A DNA stretch of 32,495 nucleotides, from the NCBI GenBank assembly GCA_024710005.1, contig JANJVQ010000013.1, forward strand, positions 1-32,495, in the 5' to 3' direction. The notes under the pieces were generated by a model that worked only from the letters and a program-made list of their open reading frames with translations, was not told where the DNA came from and did not search any database. The stretch is from Paludibacter sp. (GTDB taxonomy: Bacteria > Bacteroidota > Bacteroidia > Bacteroidales > Paludibacteraceae). Positions 1 through 8,456 of this stretch are shown here, piece by piece. The position numbers were made by a program, and so were the translations under genes. Position 1 is the stretch's first letter, and each line of letters begins with the position of its first letter.

Positions 1-1
1 A

Positions 2-124
2 CCTGAATATCTTCAAAACTACCTGAATGAATTCTGTTACAAATTCAATAGAAGATATTTTGGAGAAAATTTATTCGACAGGCTTATGATAGCCTCGGTT
101 ACATATAAAAATCAATTTAGGTAA
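2..124 (+). pseudogene. 3' end of IS1595-type (ISXO2-like) transposase, cut by window edge
   Basis: An open frame runs from base 2 to a TAA at 122-124 and encodes 40 residues that include YLNEFCYKFNRR followed by LFDRLM. This is the usual C-terminal signature of IS1595/ISXO2-like transposases (Y-x-x-E-F-x-x-R-F-N-R-R). The rest of the gene, and whether it is intact, lies outside the window. The 50 bases between its stop and the alpha-galactosidase start should contain the right end of the element, but I could not identify a terminal repeat without the left end for comparison. The family call comes from memory of the motif. Confidence 0.75.
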
Positions 125-174
125 TACAACGGATAATCATTAATATTTATTACCAATTATTTAATCACGTCATC

Positions 175-1401
175 ATGTGTAAAACCAGGTTAACTTTAGT
201 GTTGTCGGTACTTTTTTCGGCTTCAATGCTCAGTGCTCAAATAAACAAATCACTCACGCCAACTCCCCCCATGGGCTGGAACAGCTGGAACTGGTTTGGT
301 AAAACCGGCATAGATGAAAAACTAATCAGGGAAGTCATTGATGCCATGGTATCGGAAGGACTTGCTGATGCGGGTTATAATTACGTGGTGGTCGACGGTG
401 GTTGGCGAGCTGATCATTTAGCTCCTGATGGTAGTTTATTGCCTCATCCGGAGAAATTTCCCAATGGGATGAAAGCCCTGGCTGATTATGCACACAGCAA
501 GGGTTTGAAATTCGGTCTGCATACGGTTCCGGGTATTTTTGACTGTGGTAATGACCCTGTGGGTGGTTATAACCGGGAAGAGGTACATATCAGGCAGTTT
601 GTCGATTGGGGACTTGATTTCGTGAAGGTGGACCGTTGTAAGATGGATACTTCGGTAAAAGCAGGACATCGTGGCTGGACACCGGATGTGCTGAAAGTTA
701 CTTACGAAAAGTGGTCGGAACTGCTGGCGAATTCCGGACGTGACATCGTGTTCAGTATCAGTGCATATAATTTCTATCCCTGGTATCCTGGTATTTGTAA
801 TATGGCCAGAACTACCGGCGACATTCCCTGTAAATACTATGGCGGAACTTTTTTCGATAAAAATACACGAAATGGTAAATTATCAGTGATGCGCATTGCT
901 GATATAAATAATAAATCTGCGGCCCATGCCGGCAATGGTTACTGGAATGATCCGGACATGCTTTCAGTGGGCGAACAGGGACTGAACGTGGACGGACAGG
1001 AAACTCATTTTGCCTTGTGGTGCGTGATGACTTCACCTTTGATGTTGGGAAATGACCCAAGGAATATGACTGCGGAAGAAAAAGCAATCATTACAAACAA
1101 AGCCTGCATTGCCGTAAATCAGGATCCGACAGAGCAGGGAATCAGGGTAATCAAAGAAGATTCAAAAGAAGTCTGGATGAAAAATCTGGCTGATGGAAGT
1201 AAAGCTGTACTATTACTCAATCGTGGGGATGAATCAAAGTATCTTTCGTTTAACCTGTCTGAGATTGGTGTGAAAGGAAAAGTGAAGGTGTTGGACTTAT
1301 TCCGCAAAAAAAATCTGCAACAGTTTCCTGCTGCAGATGGTACAATCGGATGTGAGTTACGTCCTCATGCTTGTTTATTTATGAAAATCAGTTCAAAATA
1401 A
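175..1401 (+). CDS. secreted GH27 alpha-galactosidase
   Basis: The 408-residue product begins with a signal peptide (about residues 1-22, ending LSAQ) and then the family landmark TPPMGWNSWN (30-39). The (beta/alpha)8 catalytic domain fills residues 25-310 and a short beta-sandwich domain follows. The retaining nucleophile is expected to be D153 in FVKVDRCKM, equivalent to human alpha-galactosidase A D170; the acid/base is D216 in the segment CNMARTTGDI, equivalent to human D231. WNDPDML (258-264) is also conserved. It should release terminal alpha-galactose (or alpha-N-acetylgalactosamine) in the periplasm or outside. It has no C-terminal T9SS sorting domain. It stands alone between a transposase remnant and the convergent gldN, with only 6 bases between the two stop codons and no obvious terminator, so its substrate context is not shown by neighbours. 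Confidence 0.93.
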   Translation: MCKTRLTLVLSVLFSASMLSAQINKSLTPTPPMGWNSWNWFGKTGIDEKLIREVIDAMVSEGLADAGYNYVVVDGGWRADHLAPDGSLLPHPEKFPNGMKALADYAHSKGLKFGLHTVPGIFDCGNDPVGGYNREEVHIRQFVDWGLDFVKVDRCKMDTSVKAGHRGWTPDVLKVTYEKWSELLANSGRDIVFSISAYNFYPWYPGICNMARTTGDIPCKYYGGTFFDKNTRNGKLSVMRIADINNKSAAHAGNGYWNDPDMLSVGEQGLNVDGQETHFALWCVMTSPLMLGNDPRNMTAEEKAIITNKACIAVNQDPTEQGIRVIKEDSKEVWMKNLADGSKAVLLLNRGDESKYLSFNLSEIGVKGKVKVLDLFRKKNLQQFPAADGTIGCELRPHACLFMKISSK

Positions 1402-1407
1402 TCAGGT

Positions 1408-2373
1408 TTACTGATGCCAGACTCCCGACTCTATTTCCACTAATTTCCGCTGAATTTCCTTGATTTCTTCTGAAATTTGATTGGTTGTCAGTTCGCTGGT
1501 GTTGCTGTACAGTTTTTTCATCAGACTGTTATCTCCAATCATATAAGCCGCGTACATCTTTTTGGAGAAGTATTCGTGGTAGCTAACACGTTGAGCGATA
1601 TTACTTTCCTGAAATACCGGTTGAGCGGAGAAATGTGATTTCAGGTCATCATACAGGAACCAGCAAACAACTGCATCACGCAAAGTAGTTTTGAGCTGCT
1701 GGGTATCTGCACCACCTGTATTTTCATCTTCAAAGTCAGGAAATGCCGGGGCGATCGCATCTTCCATCGTCATCAAAGGTGCAATCCCTATCACTTTACT
1801 GCTCATCTGAGAGAGGTGTTTGTCGAAATAATATACCTGCTGAATCAGGAATTTATTGATACGTTTTGAGAAACGGTCGTAAATACGGTTGCTGATGGTA
1901 ATCGTGTTCCTTACCGAATCCCGTTCGAAAAGCGGATCAATGTATTGCGCACCGGCAACATTGGTTTCGATGAAAAATACATCCGACAGTTTCGTTGCCG
2001 GTACTAAGTTCTCCTGACCGAAATAAGGAGTTATCCCTGCCTCATTCGGGTAGTAAACCGGAGCTCCTTTTACCACGGCTTCCGAGAGTAGTCTGAACAT
2101 GTTTTTGTAGTTTGCATCCTGTCCGGTTGGGAACGCCAGCTGTGCATTGATGTTATCCCGCAGGTCGATGATGCTGTACACAACATGTGCCCATACCACA
2201 TCGTCAGCCCGGTTGTCCAGATGCGTTAAGGTATACCCCAGGTCATTGCTGAGTTCTCCCGACTGGTTGATAACCCCGTTTGATTCAAAGAAATTCAGAT
2301 TGGGTTGCTGACCAGTTGCACTAAAACCGGCTAACAACATGCATGATGCGAGGATAAAAGCTGTTTTTTTCAT
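1408..2373 (-). CDS. gldN: GldN/PorN, type IX secretion periplasmic ring component
   Basis: The 321-residue product has a signal peptide (MKKTAFILASCMLLAGFSATGQ) and the GldN body with landmarks such as DDVVWAHVVYSIIDLRDNIN (55-74) and FFIETNVAGAQYIDPLFERD. GldN (PorN) forms, with the lipoprotein GldK (PorK), the large periplasmic ring under the outer membrane of the type IX secretion system. It is the last gene of the porP-gldKLMN series. The spacer to gldM (63 bases) contains a heptamer-period repeat (2389-2433). The last seven codons (1411-1431) also show a 7-base period resembling that repeat, so the extreme C-terminus may be repeat-derived. Family identity is firm from sequence and gene order. 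Confidence 0.95.
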   Translation of the reverse strand: MKKTAFILASCMLLAGFSATGQQPNLNFFESNGVINQSGELSNDLGYTLTHLDNRADDVVWAHVVYSIIDLRDNINAQLAFPTGQDANYKNMFRLLSEAVVKGAPVYYPNEAGITPYFGQENLVPATKLSDVFFIETNVAGAQYIDPLFERDSVRNTITISNRIYDRFSKRINKFLIQQVYYFDKHLSQMSSKVIGIAPLMTMEDAIAPAFPDFEDENTGGADTQQLKTTLRDAVVCWFLYDDLKSHFSAQPVFQESNIAQRVSYHEYFSKKMYAAYMIGDNSLMKKLYSNTSELTTNQISEEIKEIQRKLVEIESGVWHQ

Positions 2374-2388
2374 TTCTTTTTACTTTAA

Positions 2389-2433
2389 GTCTCCGGTCTC
2401 CAGTCTGATGTCTGGTGTCTGGCGACTGGTGAC
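2389..2433. repeat. degenerate heptamer array with inverted symmetry between gldM and gldN
   Basis: Six 7-base units can be read in register on the plus strand: GTCTCCG, GTCTCCA, GTCTGAT, GTCTGGT, GTCTGGC, GACTGGT, then GAC. The first 17 bases (2389-2405) and the last 17 (2417-2433) are complementary at 13 of 17 positions, so the array can fold into an imperfect hairpin. The unit order, CTCC-type first and CTGG-type second, is the same as in the longer array at 8371-8454. It fills most of the gldM-gldN spacer and lies inside what should be one transcript. Its role is unknown. Confidence 0.8.
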
Positions 2434-2436
2434 AAT

Positions 2437-3972
2437 TTATAAAATCTCAATCGCCACAGCCGATAAATTTCGCTGAACACCATCCGGTCCAACTGCCATG
2501 ATGCGCTGGATTACCAGTGTTGTGCCTGAAGGCAGGTTGTTGATGATGTCAATCTGCTCTTGCGAAAATTTAGGTCCGTTAGAGTTATATGTTCTTCTGC
2601 CTATTCTGATGGCAAATGATTTTACGGTAAAATTGGCCTGTACCAATGCGTCTTCTCCATATCCTGCTGTTACAGTCGGGTTTCCGGCTACGAAAGTCGG
2701 ACCGTGCACACTACCATCGAATACACTGCGGGTGTTCCCGTTATTATCTTTATATACTGCGTATGGTTTTGGGTCGGGTAACTGACGTACGCGATAGGTA
2801 TTGCTACCCATGTTGATTTGTCTGCCACCTATGTTCCCTATTACCGAAACTTCGACACTATTGGCAGTCGGCTTGATGATATATTTCCCATTTCCTTTGG
2901 AAGTAGCTGTGCCGCCGTTGACATTGATACGCAGGTTGTTGGTCGGAATTCCCGGCGCTGAGATGCTAATGTTGTTATCAAAACCGCGATACAGAATATT
3001 CAGGTCATCATTGGAAATAATGGCTGCCGGCTTACCAACATTGTACTTGCTTGTGAAATTAAAACGTTGCAGCTGTCCCATGCTGTTGGGTAATTCTATA
3101 AAGCCTGAATAGGTATGCTCACCTGAGCGACTGGCAGTAACAACATAATTATTACCGGCTAATTTATTCCCGTTTATAAAAATATTCGGCACCTTTGTCG
3201 TATCTACTGCCGCCAATAGAATCCTGGCCCGGTATTCCTGCCCTTCCATCACGTAATTCGATTCAGCTACCACGAAAGCATCAAACTTGTTTACCCTGGT
3301 GTCGCCTTCATCGGTTCTTTCTTTCAGCGACTGAATCATCTTTGATTCACTGTTTCTGACGTCATTCTGATACTTGGTCAGGATGGTAATAACCGCTGAT
3401 ACAGGCATATTTTCGAATGTGGCTATTTCCCAGCTTTTATTGTTGATGTCTTCCGTGTTGAAAATATTGCGGAATATCTCGTTTTTCCCCAGATTATCAT
3501 CGGCGAGTGAAATCAAAAAGTCGCGGTAATGTTCGATTTTTTCTTTCAATTCTTTTCCGTGACCTTCACGGAGGGCATAATTTGCTGCCACACTCAGATT
3601 CTCTCTTCTGTTGATTGCTCTGGCGTATAGGGTGTCGGCTTTATCTTTATCAGCCAGTTTCAGCAATTCAATTTTAAATTGGTGTATGTAGTCAAACAGC
3701 TGGTTGGCTTCATCGCGAACCAGATTGGCTTTTTCCAGCCATTCACCTACTTTTTGGGGGTTTTCTGCGTACATCGCGTTGAATTCCCGGTACAGGCGAT
3801 CATTTTGTTCGTTGATGGAAAGGGTAGAGGTGTGCAGGCTGTCGTCGACCAGCTTAAACCCGTTCAGGATTTCACTGGAGACGTTCAGCGCCAGCATGGC
3901 AATCAGTACCAGGTACATCATGCCTATCATCTTTTGCCTCGGGGTTTCCGGGCAGTTCTTGGTTCCACTCAT
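2437..3972 (-). CDS. gldM: GldM/PorM, type IX secretion motor shaft protein
   Basis: The 511-residue product starts with a short cytoplasmic tail (MSGTKNCPETPRQKMIG) and one transmembrane helix at about residues 18-36 (MMYLVLIAMLALNVSSEILNG, with the family's conserved membrane sequence), followed by a long periplasmic region with a helical first domain and beta-rich later domains. GldM (PorM) joins GldL in the inner membrane to form the proton-driven motor of the type IX system and reaches across the periplasm to the GldK/GldN ring. It starts 16 bases after the gldL stop, which implies translational closeness, and is followed by gldN. Length and composition are normal for the family. Confidence 0.96.
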   Translation of the reverse strand: MSGTKNCPETPRQKMIGMMYLVLIAMLALNVSSEILNGFKLVDDSLHTSTLSINEQNDRLYREFNAMYAENPQKVGEWLEKANLVRDEANQLFDYIHQFKIELLKLADKDKADTLYARAINRRENLSVAANYALREGHGKELKEKIEHYRDFLISLADDNLGKNEIFRNIFNTEDINNKSWEIATFENMPVSAVITILTKYQNDVRNSESKMIQSLKERTDEGDTRVNKFDAFVVAESNYVMEGQEYRARILLAAVDTTKVPNIFINGNKLAGNNYVVTASRSGEHTYSGFIELPNSMGQLQRFNFTSKYNVGKPAAIISNDDLNILYRGFDNNISISAPGIPTNNLRINVNGGTATSKGNGKYIIKPTANSVEVSVIGNIGGRQINMGSNTYRVRQLPDPKPYAVYKDNNGNTRSVFDGSVHGPTFVAGNPTVTAGYGEDALVQANFTVKSFAIRIGRRTYNSNGPKFSQEQIDIINNLPSGTTLVIQRIMAVGPDGVQRNLSAVAIEIL

Positions 3973-3988
3973 AATTTCGTGTTAAGCT

Positions 3989-4933
3989 TTAACTCATAGA
4001 ATTCAGCATGTTACCGTAAATGGCATTCAGCCGTGCAACGTTATCTGCTAATTCGTTGGCGTTTGTTTTCAGTTTCTGTGTAGCCAGAGAGAAATCATCT
4101 GAAATGTCTTTCATCTTGCTGATTTCTCCCGTTACCGATTTCATTTCTTCCGAAAGTTTTTTCGAAATTTCTGTTTGGTTATGGAAGTGCACTGATTGAG
4201 CATGAATATCCTTCAGCTGAATCTCGTAAATCGAGTTCATGCCGGCTAAATTGCTGTTGATTCTTTCAACCTTGGTGCGGTATTCCTGGGTGTTGACTTC
4301 AATCTTTTCCGTATCTTCGCCAATACGCTGATAAATAGTTTGCAGGTTTGATGTGGCTTCTATCAGTGCCTCCTGACTTTGTGCATATTTCGAAGTGTTC
4401 TCGGATATATTGCGGATGCTTTCAGCAAATCTCTCAGTTTCTAAAGAGAATGACGCAATTTCATTCAACTGAGAAGCAGTTCTGGTCAGATTTTGAATGC
4501 TTTGATTCAGCTTCTGTGCATCTTCATCACTCAGTCCTTCAATGTTGGTAACACCCGGAAATGCATTCGGAGCAGGATTGTTTACTGCTGGTGGAAAAGC
4601 GTTACTTTGGTTGTAAACCTGCTCGGCAGGCGCTCCTTCTGTTGCTGATGGCGTAAAACCATTATTAATCTGAAGATCGATTTTGCCATTTTCAAAATCG
4701 ATAACCTTGTCCCATTCGTATGTTTTCAGGGGTCTTTCGAAGGCACTCATGGCAAAAATAAGTGCTTCAGTCAACAGACCTACTGTCAGCATGATATCAG
4801 CACCTTCCCAATACATCAGTTTGAAAAGCACCCCGATGATTACGATTGAGGCACCGATGCCATAACCGGCATTAAAAAGCCTGTCTTTCGTCGTAATTTT
4901 AACTGACCCTAATTTTTTTATTCTGTCCATCAT
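3989..4933 (-). CDS. gldL: GldL/PorL, type IX secretion motor stator protein
   Basis: The 314-residue product has two transmembrane helices (about residues 20-41 and 46-65) and a long cytoplasmic coiled-coil tail. E56, in GLLTEALIF of the second helix, matches the membrane glutamate that the family needs for proton coupling (known from Flavobacterium GldL and Porphyromonas PorL). K38 and E43 in FKLMYWEG flank the periplasmic loop. Two ATG codons are adjacent (4933 and 4930) and either could be used. It sits 32 bases after gldK and 16 before gldM, so it is clearly co-transcribed with them. Confidence 0.95.
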   Translation of the reverse strand: MMDRIKKLGSVKITTKDRLFNAGYGIGASIVIIGVLFKLMYWEGADIMLTVGLLTEALIFAMSAFERPLKTYEWDKVIDFENGKIDLQINNGFTPSATEGAPAEQVYNQSNAFPPAVNNPAPNAFPGVTNIEGLSDEDAQKLNQSIQNLTRTASQLNEIASFSLETERFAESIRNISENTSKYAQSQEALIEATSNLQTIYQRIGEDTEKIEVNTQEYRTKVERINSNLAGMNSIYEIQLKDIHAQSVHFHNQTEISKKLSEEMKSVTGEISKMKDISDDFSLATQKLKTNANELADNVARLNAIYGNMLNSMS

Positions 4934-4965
4934 AATGATATACTGTTTTGACGATTTTCAATTTT

Positions 4966-6339
4966 TTATTTAATATCTCCCTTGTATGATCGCACACACC
5001 TGAAACCTATGTATGGTTTACTTACGTTTTGATATTCGTAGGTTCTGGCTCCGCTTTGCAGGTAGTAGGGGATATCTTTCCAGGATCCGCCTTTCACTAC
5101 TTTTCTTTTCATGTGAACCGGATCATCGGCTTTGGCATTGTATTCAAAAGTAGGGTTAATATCGGCAGTTGCCATGTTGGATGTTCCGAAATACGCTGTG
5201 GAGGTCCACTCGGCTACATTGCCCGCCATATCGTATAGTCCGTTAGCATTGGCTACGACGTTGTACGATTTAACCGGTTTGGTGGTAACAGCAGCATCGC
5301 TCACGTAATTTCCCCTGGCCTGTTTGAAATTGGCCAGATAGCAGTTTTTACGTTCATCCACTAATTTACTGCCTTTCCAGGGGTATATGGCGTCTTTATC
5401 GCGCCCTTTAGCGGCAAATTCCCATTCAGCTTCAGTCGGTAAACGGTAAGGCTCTGTTTTTATTTTGTGATTTTCGTTGTACATTTTAGTACGCCAGTGA
5501 CAAAATGCCTGTGCCTGTTCCCAACTCACACCCACCACCGGATAATCAGAATAGTTGGGATCGCTGAAATACATTTTCATCTTGGGATCGTTGTATGAGA
5601 AGCGAATGTCTCGTGTCCATGTAAGTGTGTCTGGATAGATATTCACCATTTTGGTAGAATAAAAATCTTTTCTACTGGTCAGCTTGCGGTTGATGGTCTG
5701 GCTAACCAAATGACCATTTTCATCAAAATAAGTTGAGTCGATGGTAACATAGGCCCCTTCAGGATAGGAATTGGTAACATAATTAAACTGATTGCGGGGC
5801 AGAGACACCTGATCGTAATGGAATATTTCGTAACGATAAACCATGCGGGCTGCGTTAAGCTGACGGTTACCGAGGTCATCGTTGCCGGTATAGTATAAAG
5901 AAGATAAAGCTTCCTGCACATCCTCGTTACGGTCGTTCCAGCGGATGCGTTGCGACCAGCGTATGCGGATAGAGTCACTATCGCTGTTAGGGTCGTCAAT
6001 CATGTATTCGTTTCGGCCGATGTTAATCAGGGCGCGATAAGCAATAGAATCACGTACCCACAGCACAAACTGGCGGTACTGATCGTTGGTAATTTCAGCT
6101 TCATCCATGTAAAATGATTCGACGGTTACCTGGCGTGGCGCTTCGCGACCGGGAAACATCCCGTTCGGCATGTGGGCTCCCATCATGAAAGTTCCTTTTT
6201 TAATTAATTGCATGCCATAGGGTTTGGTGTCAGAAAAACCCATCTTGGCCGAATTGCGTGAACTTGTCAGTTCTCCCACAGGTTTATTGCAGGAAAGTAC
6301 CATCAATGATAACGCTATGATTACAAAAAGTTTATTCAT
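4966..6339 (-). CDS. gldK: GldK/PorK, type IX secretion ring lipoprotein
   Basis: The 457-residue product has a lipoprotein signal with the modified cysteine at C17 (LMVLSC) and then an FGE-sulfatase-type fold from about residue 40 (GTFMMGAH) to the end (VKGGSWKD, YIGFRCVR). GldK (PorK) is the outer-membrane lipoprotein that builds the periplasmic ring with GldN. Family members keep the formylglycine-generating-enzyme fold but act structurally. The gene follows porP by 53 bases and precedes gldL by 32. Length agrees with the family. Confidence 0.95.
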   Translation of the reverse strand: MNKLFVIIALSLMVLSCNKPVGELTSSRNSAKMGFSDTKPYGMQLIKKGTFMMGAHMPNGMFPGREAPRQVTVESFYMDEAEITNDQYRQFVLWVRDSIAYRALINIGRNEYMIDDPNSDSDSIRIRWSQRIRWNDRNEDVQEALSSLYYTGNDDLGNRQLNAARMVYRYEIFHYDQVSLPRNQFNYVTNSYPEGAYVTIDSTYFDENGHLVSQTINRKLTSRKDFYSTKMVNIYPDTLTWTRDIRFSYNDPKMKMYFSDPNYSDYPVVGVSWEQAQAFCHWRTKMYNENHKIKTEPYRLPTEAEWEFAAKGRDKDAIYPWKGSKLVDERKNCYLANFKQARGNYVSDAAVTTKPVKSYNVVANANGLYDMAGNVAEWTSTAYFGTSNMATADINPTFEYNAKADDPVHMKRKVVKGGSWKDIPYYLQSGARTYEYQNVSKPYIGFRCVRSYKGDIK

Positions 6340-6392
6340 AAATTGAAATTTTACTTATCAAACGAAAAATAATTCATTTTATTCTGTGTGAA

Positions 6393-7355
6393 TCAAAGAA
6401 TCCGTATGCTTTTATATTTTTTTCTGCGTGATGAATCTCCCGTTTTGATGTCAATTTCGTAGGATAGCATCACTTCATGTGAACTCCAGGTCGCCCTAAT
6501 TATCTGTGAAACAGGGATTTCGAAAGAATATCCGATTGAAAGTCCGTTCCCGATGTTGATGCCGGCTAAAATTACGGCTGCATCCCCGTGCCGGTAGGTT
6601 AATCCGCCCCAGTATTGATTGTTAACATACATGAGTGCTGATAAATCGAGTTTATAAGTTGTGAAATCAGTTTTAAGGAGCATTGATGGCTTGAATACGT
6701 ATTTCGGATTGTTCAATGTTTTACTGTATCCACTCGTGATATACAATGTACTTGCGGGGCGATATTCATGCTGGTCAGTCCACTCGATAACCGGTTGATT
6801 GAAATGAGAGTAAGAAATTCCGGCGTAAAAATCCTGTTGGGTGTACCAGCCCCCCAGACTCATATCCAATGCAAATCCCTCTACCAGGCTGGCCGGAATG
6901 GCAGGGTCGTTTTGTATGTCGTGATATTCTCCGGTAGGAACCAAAGGTCCCCGAACACTGTCACCCCTGAAACCAATACTCAGAAATCCAATTTGGGGAC
7001 CAATATTGAGTATCCCTTTTCCAACCTTGAATTTAAAGGCATATTGCAGGTGTACCTGCTGATTTACAAAGAGACCGACCTGGTCATTGATGAAATTAAT
7101 ACCAATCCCATGCTTTCTTCCTGAAATATTCAAGGGTGAGTTGATGTTAAACACAGTCGTAGAACCCCCGTTTGGCATCCCGATCCATTGCAGCCGGTGT
7201 TGTCCTGTGACGTCAAGCATGCCGGTTTCACCAACAGCAGCCGGATTGAATCCCGGAGCATTATGCATGTACTGGCTTGATTGTGCGTCGAACTGCGCGT
7301 GGAGGTTGCTCAAAAAGGATAATACCAGGAAAATGCCAAAAACAATTCTTTTCAT
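6393..7355 (-). CDS. porP: PorP/SprF family outer-membrane beta-barrel, type IX secretion
   Basis: The product begins MKRIVFGIFLVLSFLSNLHA, a signal peptide, and continues as a PorP/SprF barrel with the usual opening FDAQSSQYMHNAPGFNPAAVGE. I chose the ATG at 7355 (320 residues) because it gives a normal signal peptide; in-frame ATGs at 7370 and 7394 would add 5 or 13 residues, and a purine-rich AAGGA lies directly before the 7370 codon, so that start is a real alternative. PorP-type proteins are needed for type IX secretion and bind the ring/motor complex or cargo. It heads the porP-gldKLMN group, the gene order known from Porphyromonas gingivalis. Confidence 0.92.
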   Translation of the reverse strand: MKRIVFGIFLVLSFLSNLHAQFDAQSSQYMHNAPGFNPAAVGETGMLDVTGQHRLQWIGMPNGGSTTVFNINSPLNISGRKHGIGINFINDQVGLFVNQQVHLQYAFKFKVGKGILNIGPQIGFLSIGFRGDSVRGPLVPTGEYHDIQNDPAIPASLVEGFALDMSLGGWYTQQDFYAGISYSHFNQPVIEWTDQHEYRPASTLYITSGYSKTLNNPKYVFKPSMLLKTDFTTYKLDLSALMYVNNQYWGGLTYRHGDAAVILAGINIGNGLSIGYSFEIPVSQIIRATWSSHEVMLSYEIDIKTGDSSRRKKYKSIRIL

Positions 7356-7503
7356 GTGTATATTTTTCATTCCTTCCCCTGACAGCCGTATCATTTCTCA
7401 GGAAATATTACGGTGTAGATATTTAAACTGAAAAATTGCTGAAAAATTGTTTTGTATTAAAAACATAGGAAAAATTGGTGGTGAAAAATGGAAAAGAGGA
7501 AGA

Positions 7504-7725
7504 TTAATATTCTTCCTCGTTGAAAAAGAAGTCTTCTTTGCTTGGATAATCCGGCCAGATATCTTCGATCGACTCGTAAACCTCACCTTCATCTTCAATT
7601 TCCTGCAGATTCTCAATTACTTCCAATGGTGCACCTGACCTGATGGCATAGTCAATCAATTCATCTTTTGTTGCGGGCCACGGTGCGTCTTCAATCTTTG
7701 ATGCTAATTCTAATGTCCAATACAT
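7504..7725 (-). CDS. small acidic DUF2795 protein
   Basis: The 73-residue product (MYWTLELASKIEDAPWPATK...) is strongly acidic at its C-terminus (DFFFNEEEY). It matches my memory of the short DUF2795 proteins widespread in Bacteroidota, which have a helical fold with an APWPATKxELIDYA motif. No function is established. It has its own likely promoter (-7 box at 7779-7786) and lies between the adenosyltransferase gene and porP, so the same promoter may serve porP and the gld genes 148 bases downstream. Confidence 0.8.
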   Translation of the reverse strand: MYWTLELASKIEDAPWPATKDELIDYAIRSGAPLEVIENLQEIEDEGEVYESIEDIWPDYPSKEDFFFNEEEY

Positions 7726-7778
7726 AGTTGACGGGTCTTTATTAAAAATGTGAAGAAACTGTTTTTTCTAATTTCGTG

Positions 7779-7786
7779 CAAAAATA
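7779..7786 (-). promoter_or_regulatory. Bacteroidota -7 box before the DUF2795/porP/gld genes
   Basis: On the minus strand the sequence reads TATTTTTGC, fitting the Bacteroidota sigma-factor -7 consensus TAnnTTTG. It lies just after the adenosyltransferase stop (7800) and 53 bases before the DUF2795 start. A matching -33 TTG is not clear. Confidence 0.5.
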
Positions 7787-7799
7787 GGAAAAAAAATGA

Positions 7800-8354
7800 T
7801 TATATCTCCTTTTTCCAGAAAAATTCTTTATATCCTTCTGAAACAGTGAGATATCTTGATAAGGTGAAGAAATAATCGGATAATCTGTTGATGTACTTTA
7901 AAATAGTCGCATCAATTGCGATGTCTGACTGGATTAAATCCATGATTTTTCGTTCAGCCCTGCGGGTAACTGTGCGACAAACATGCGCTGTTGCCCCGGA
8001 AGCAGCCCCTCCCGGCAGTACAAAATTATTAAGAGGTGGGAGTGTTTCATCCATCCTGTCAATTTCTTTTTCCAGCTTGATGATGTCATCTTCCCGGATG
8101 ATAGATGCAGCTTTCAAACTGGTTTTTGATTGATCGGTGGCTAAATGCGACCCAACGGCAAAAAGCTTATGTTGTATGTTTTGCAGGAATTCAAGTATGT
8201 CATCAGGTATTCCACTGGTTGTCAGTGTCCCGATGAAGGCATTCAGTTCATCAACAGTGCCATAAGCTTCTAATCTGGGATTGTTCTTCCAGACACGGGT
8301 GCCTCCTATTAATCCGGTTTGACCGGTGTCGCCTGTTTTGGTGTAAATTTTCAT
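7800..8354 (-). CDS. PduO-type cob(I)yrinic acid a,c-diamide adenosyltransferase
   Basis: The 184-residue product starts with MKIYTKTGDTGQTGLIGGTRVWK, the ATP-binding loop of the PduO family, and has VLPGG (about 112-116), followed by the R-x-x-x-R-R-A-E-R segment (CRTVTRRAERKI) that helps bind ATP, then NRLSDYFFTLSRY near the C-terminus. It transfers adenosyl from ATP to cob(I)alamin to make coenzyme B12. There are no other cobalamin genes around it, which suggests salvage or a stand-alone copy. The stop is followed by a likely promoter for the next gene; the upstream spacer is the heptamer array. Confidence 0.93.
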   Translation of the reverse strand: MKIYTKTGDTGQTGLIGGTRVWKNNPRLEAYGTVDELNAFIGTLTTSGIPDDILEFLQNIQHKLFAVGSHLATDQSKTSLKAASIIREDDIIKLEKEIDRMDETLPPLNNFVLPGGAASGATAHVCRTVTRRAERKIMDLIQSDIAIDATILKYINRLSDYFFTLSRYLTVSEGYKEFFWKKEI

Positions 8355-8370
8355 ATTTTTTTATTTTTAT

Positions 8371-8454
8371 GTCTCCAGTCTCCAGTCTCCAGTCTGGTGT
8401 CTGGTGTCTGGTGTCCGGTGTCCGGTGTCCGGTGTCCGGTGTCTGGTGTCCGGA
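8371..8454. repeat. 12-unit heptamer tandem array
   Basis: Read from 8371 on the plus strand, twelve perfect 7-base registers occur: GTCTCCA x3, GTCTGGT x3, GTCCGGT x4, GTCTGGT x1 and GTCCGGA x1. The array fills nearly all of the 102-base spacer between the methyltransferase stop and the adenosyltransferase start. It is too short in unit size for CRISPR and is outside any reading frame in use. The same unit types occur at 2389-2433. The runs of identical units (3, 3, 4) suggest expansion by slippage. Confidence 0.92.
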
Positions 8455-8456
8455 GA

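Noticed and set aside
8371-8454. CRISPR array
   Set aside because: The units are 7 bases and adjacent, with no spacers and no cas genes nearby.
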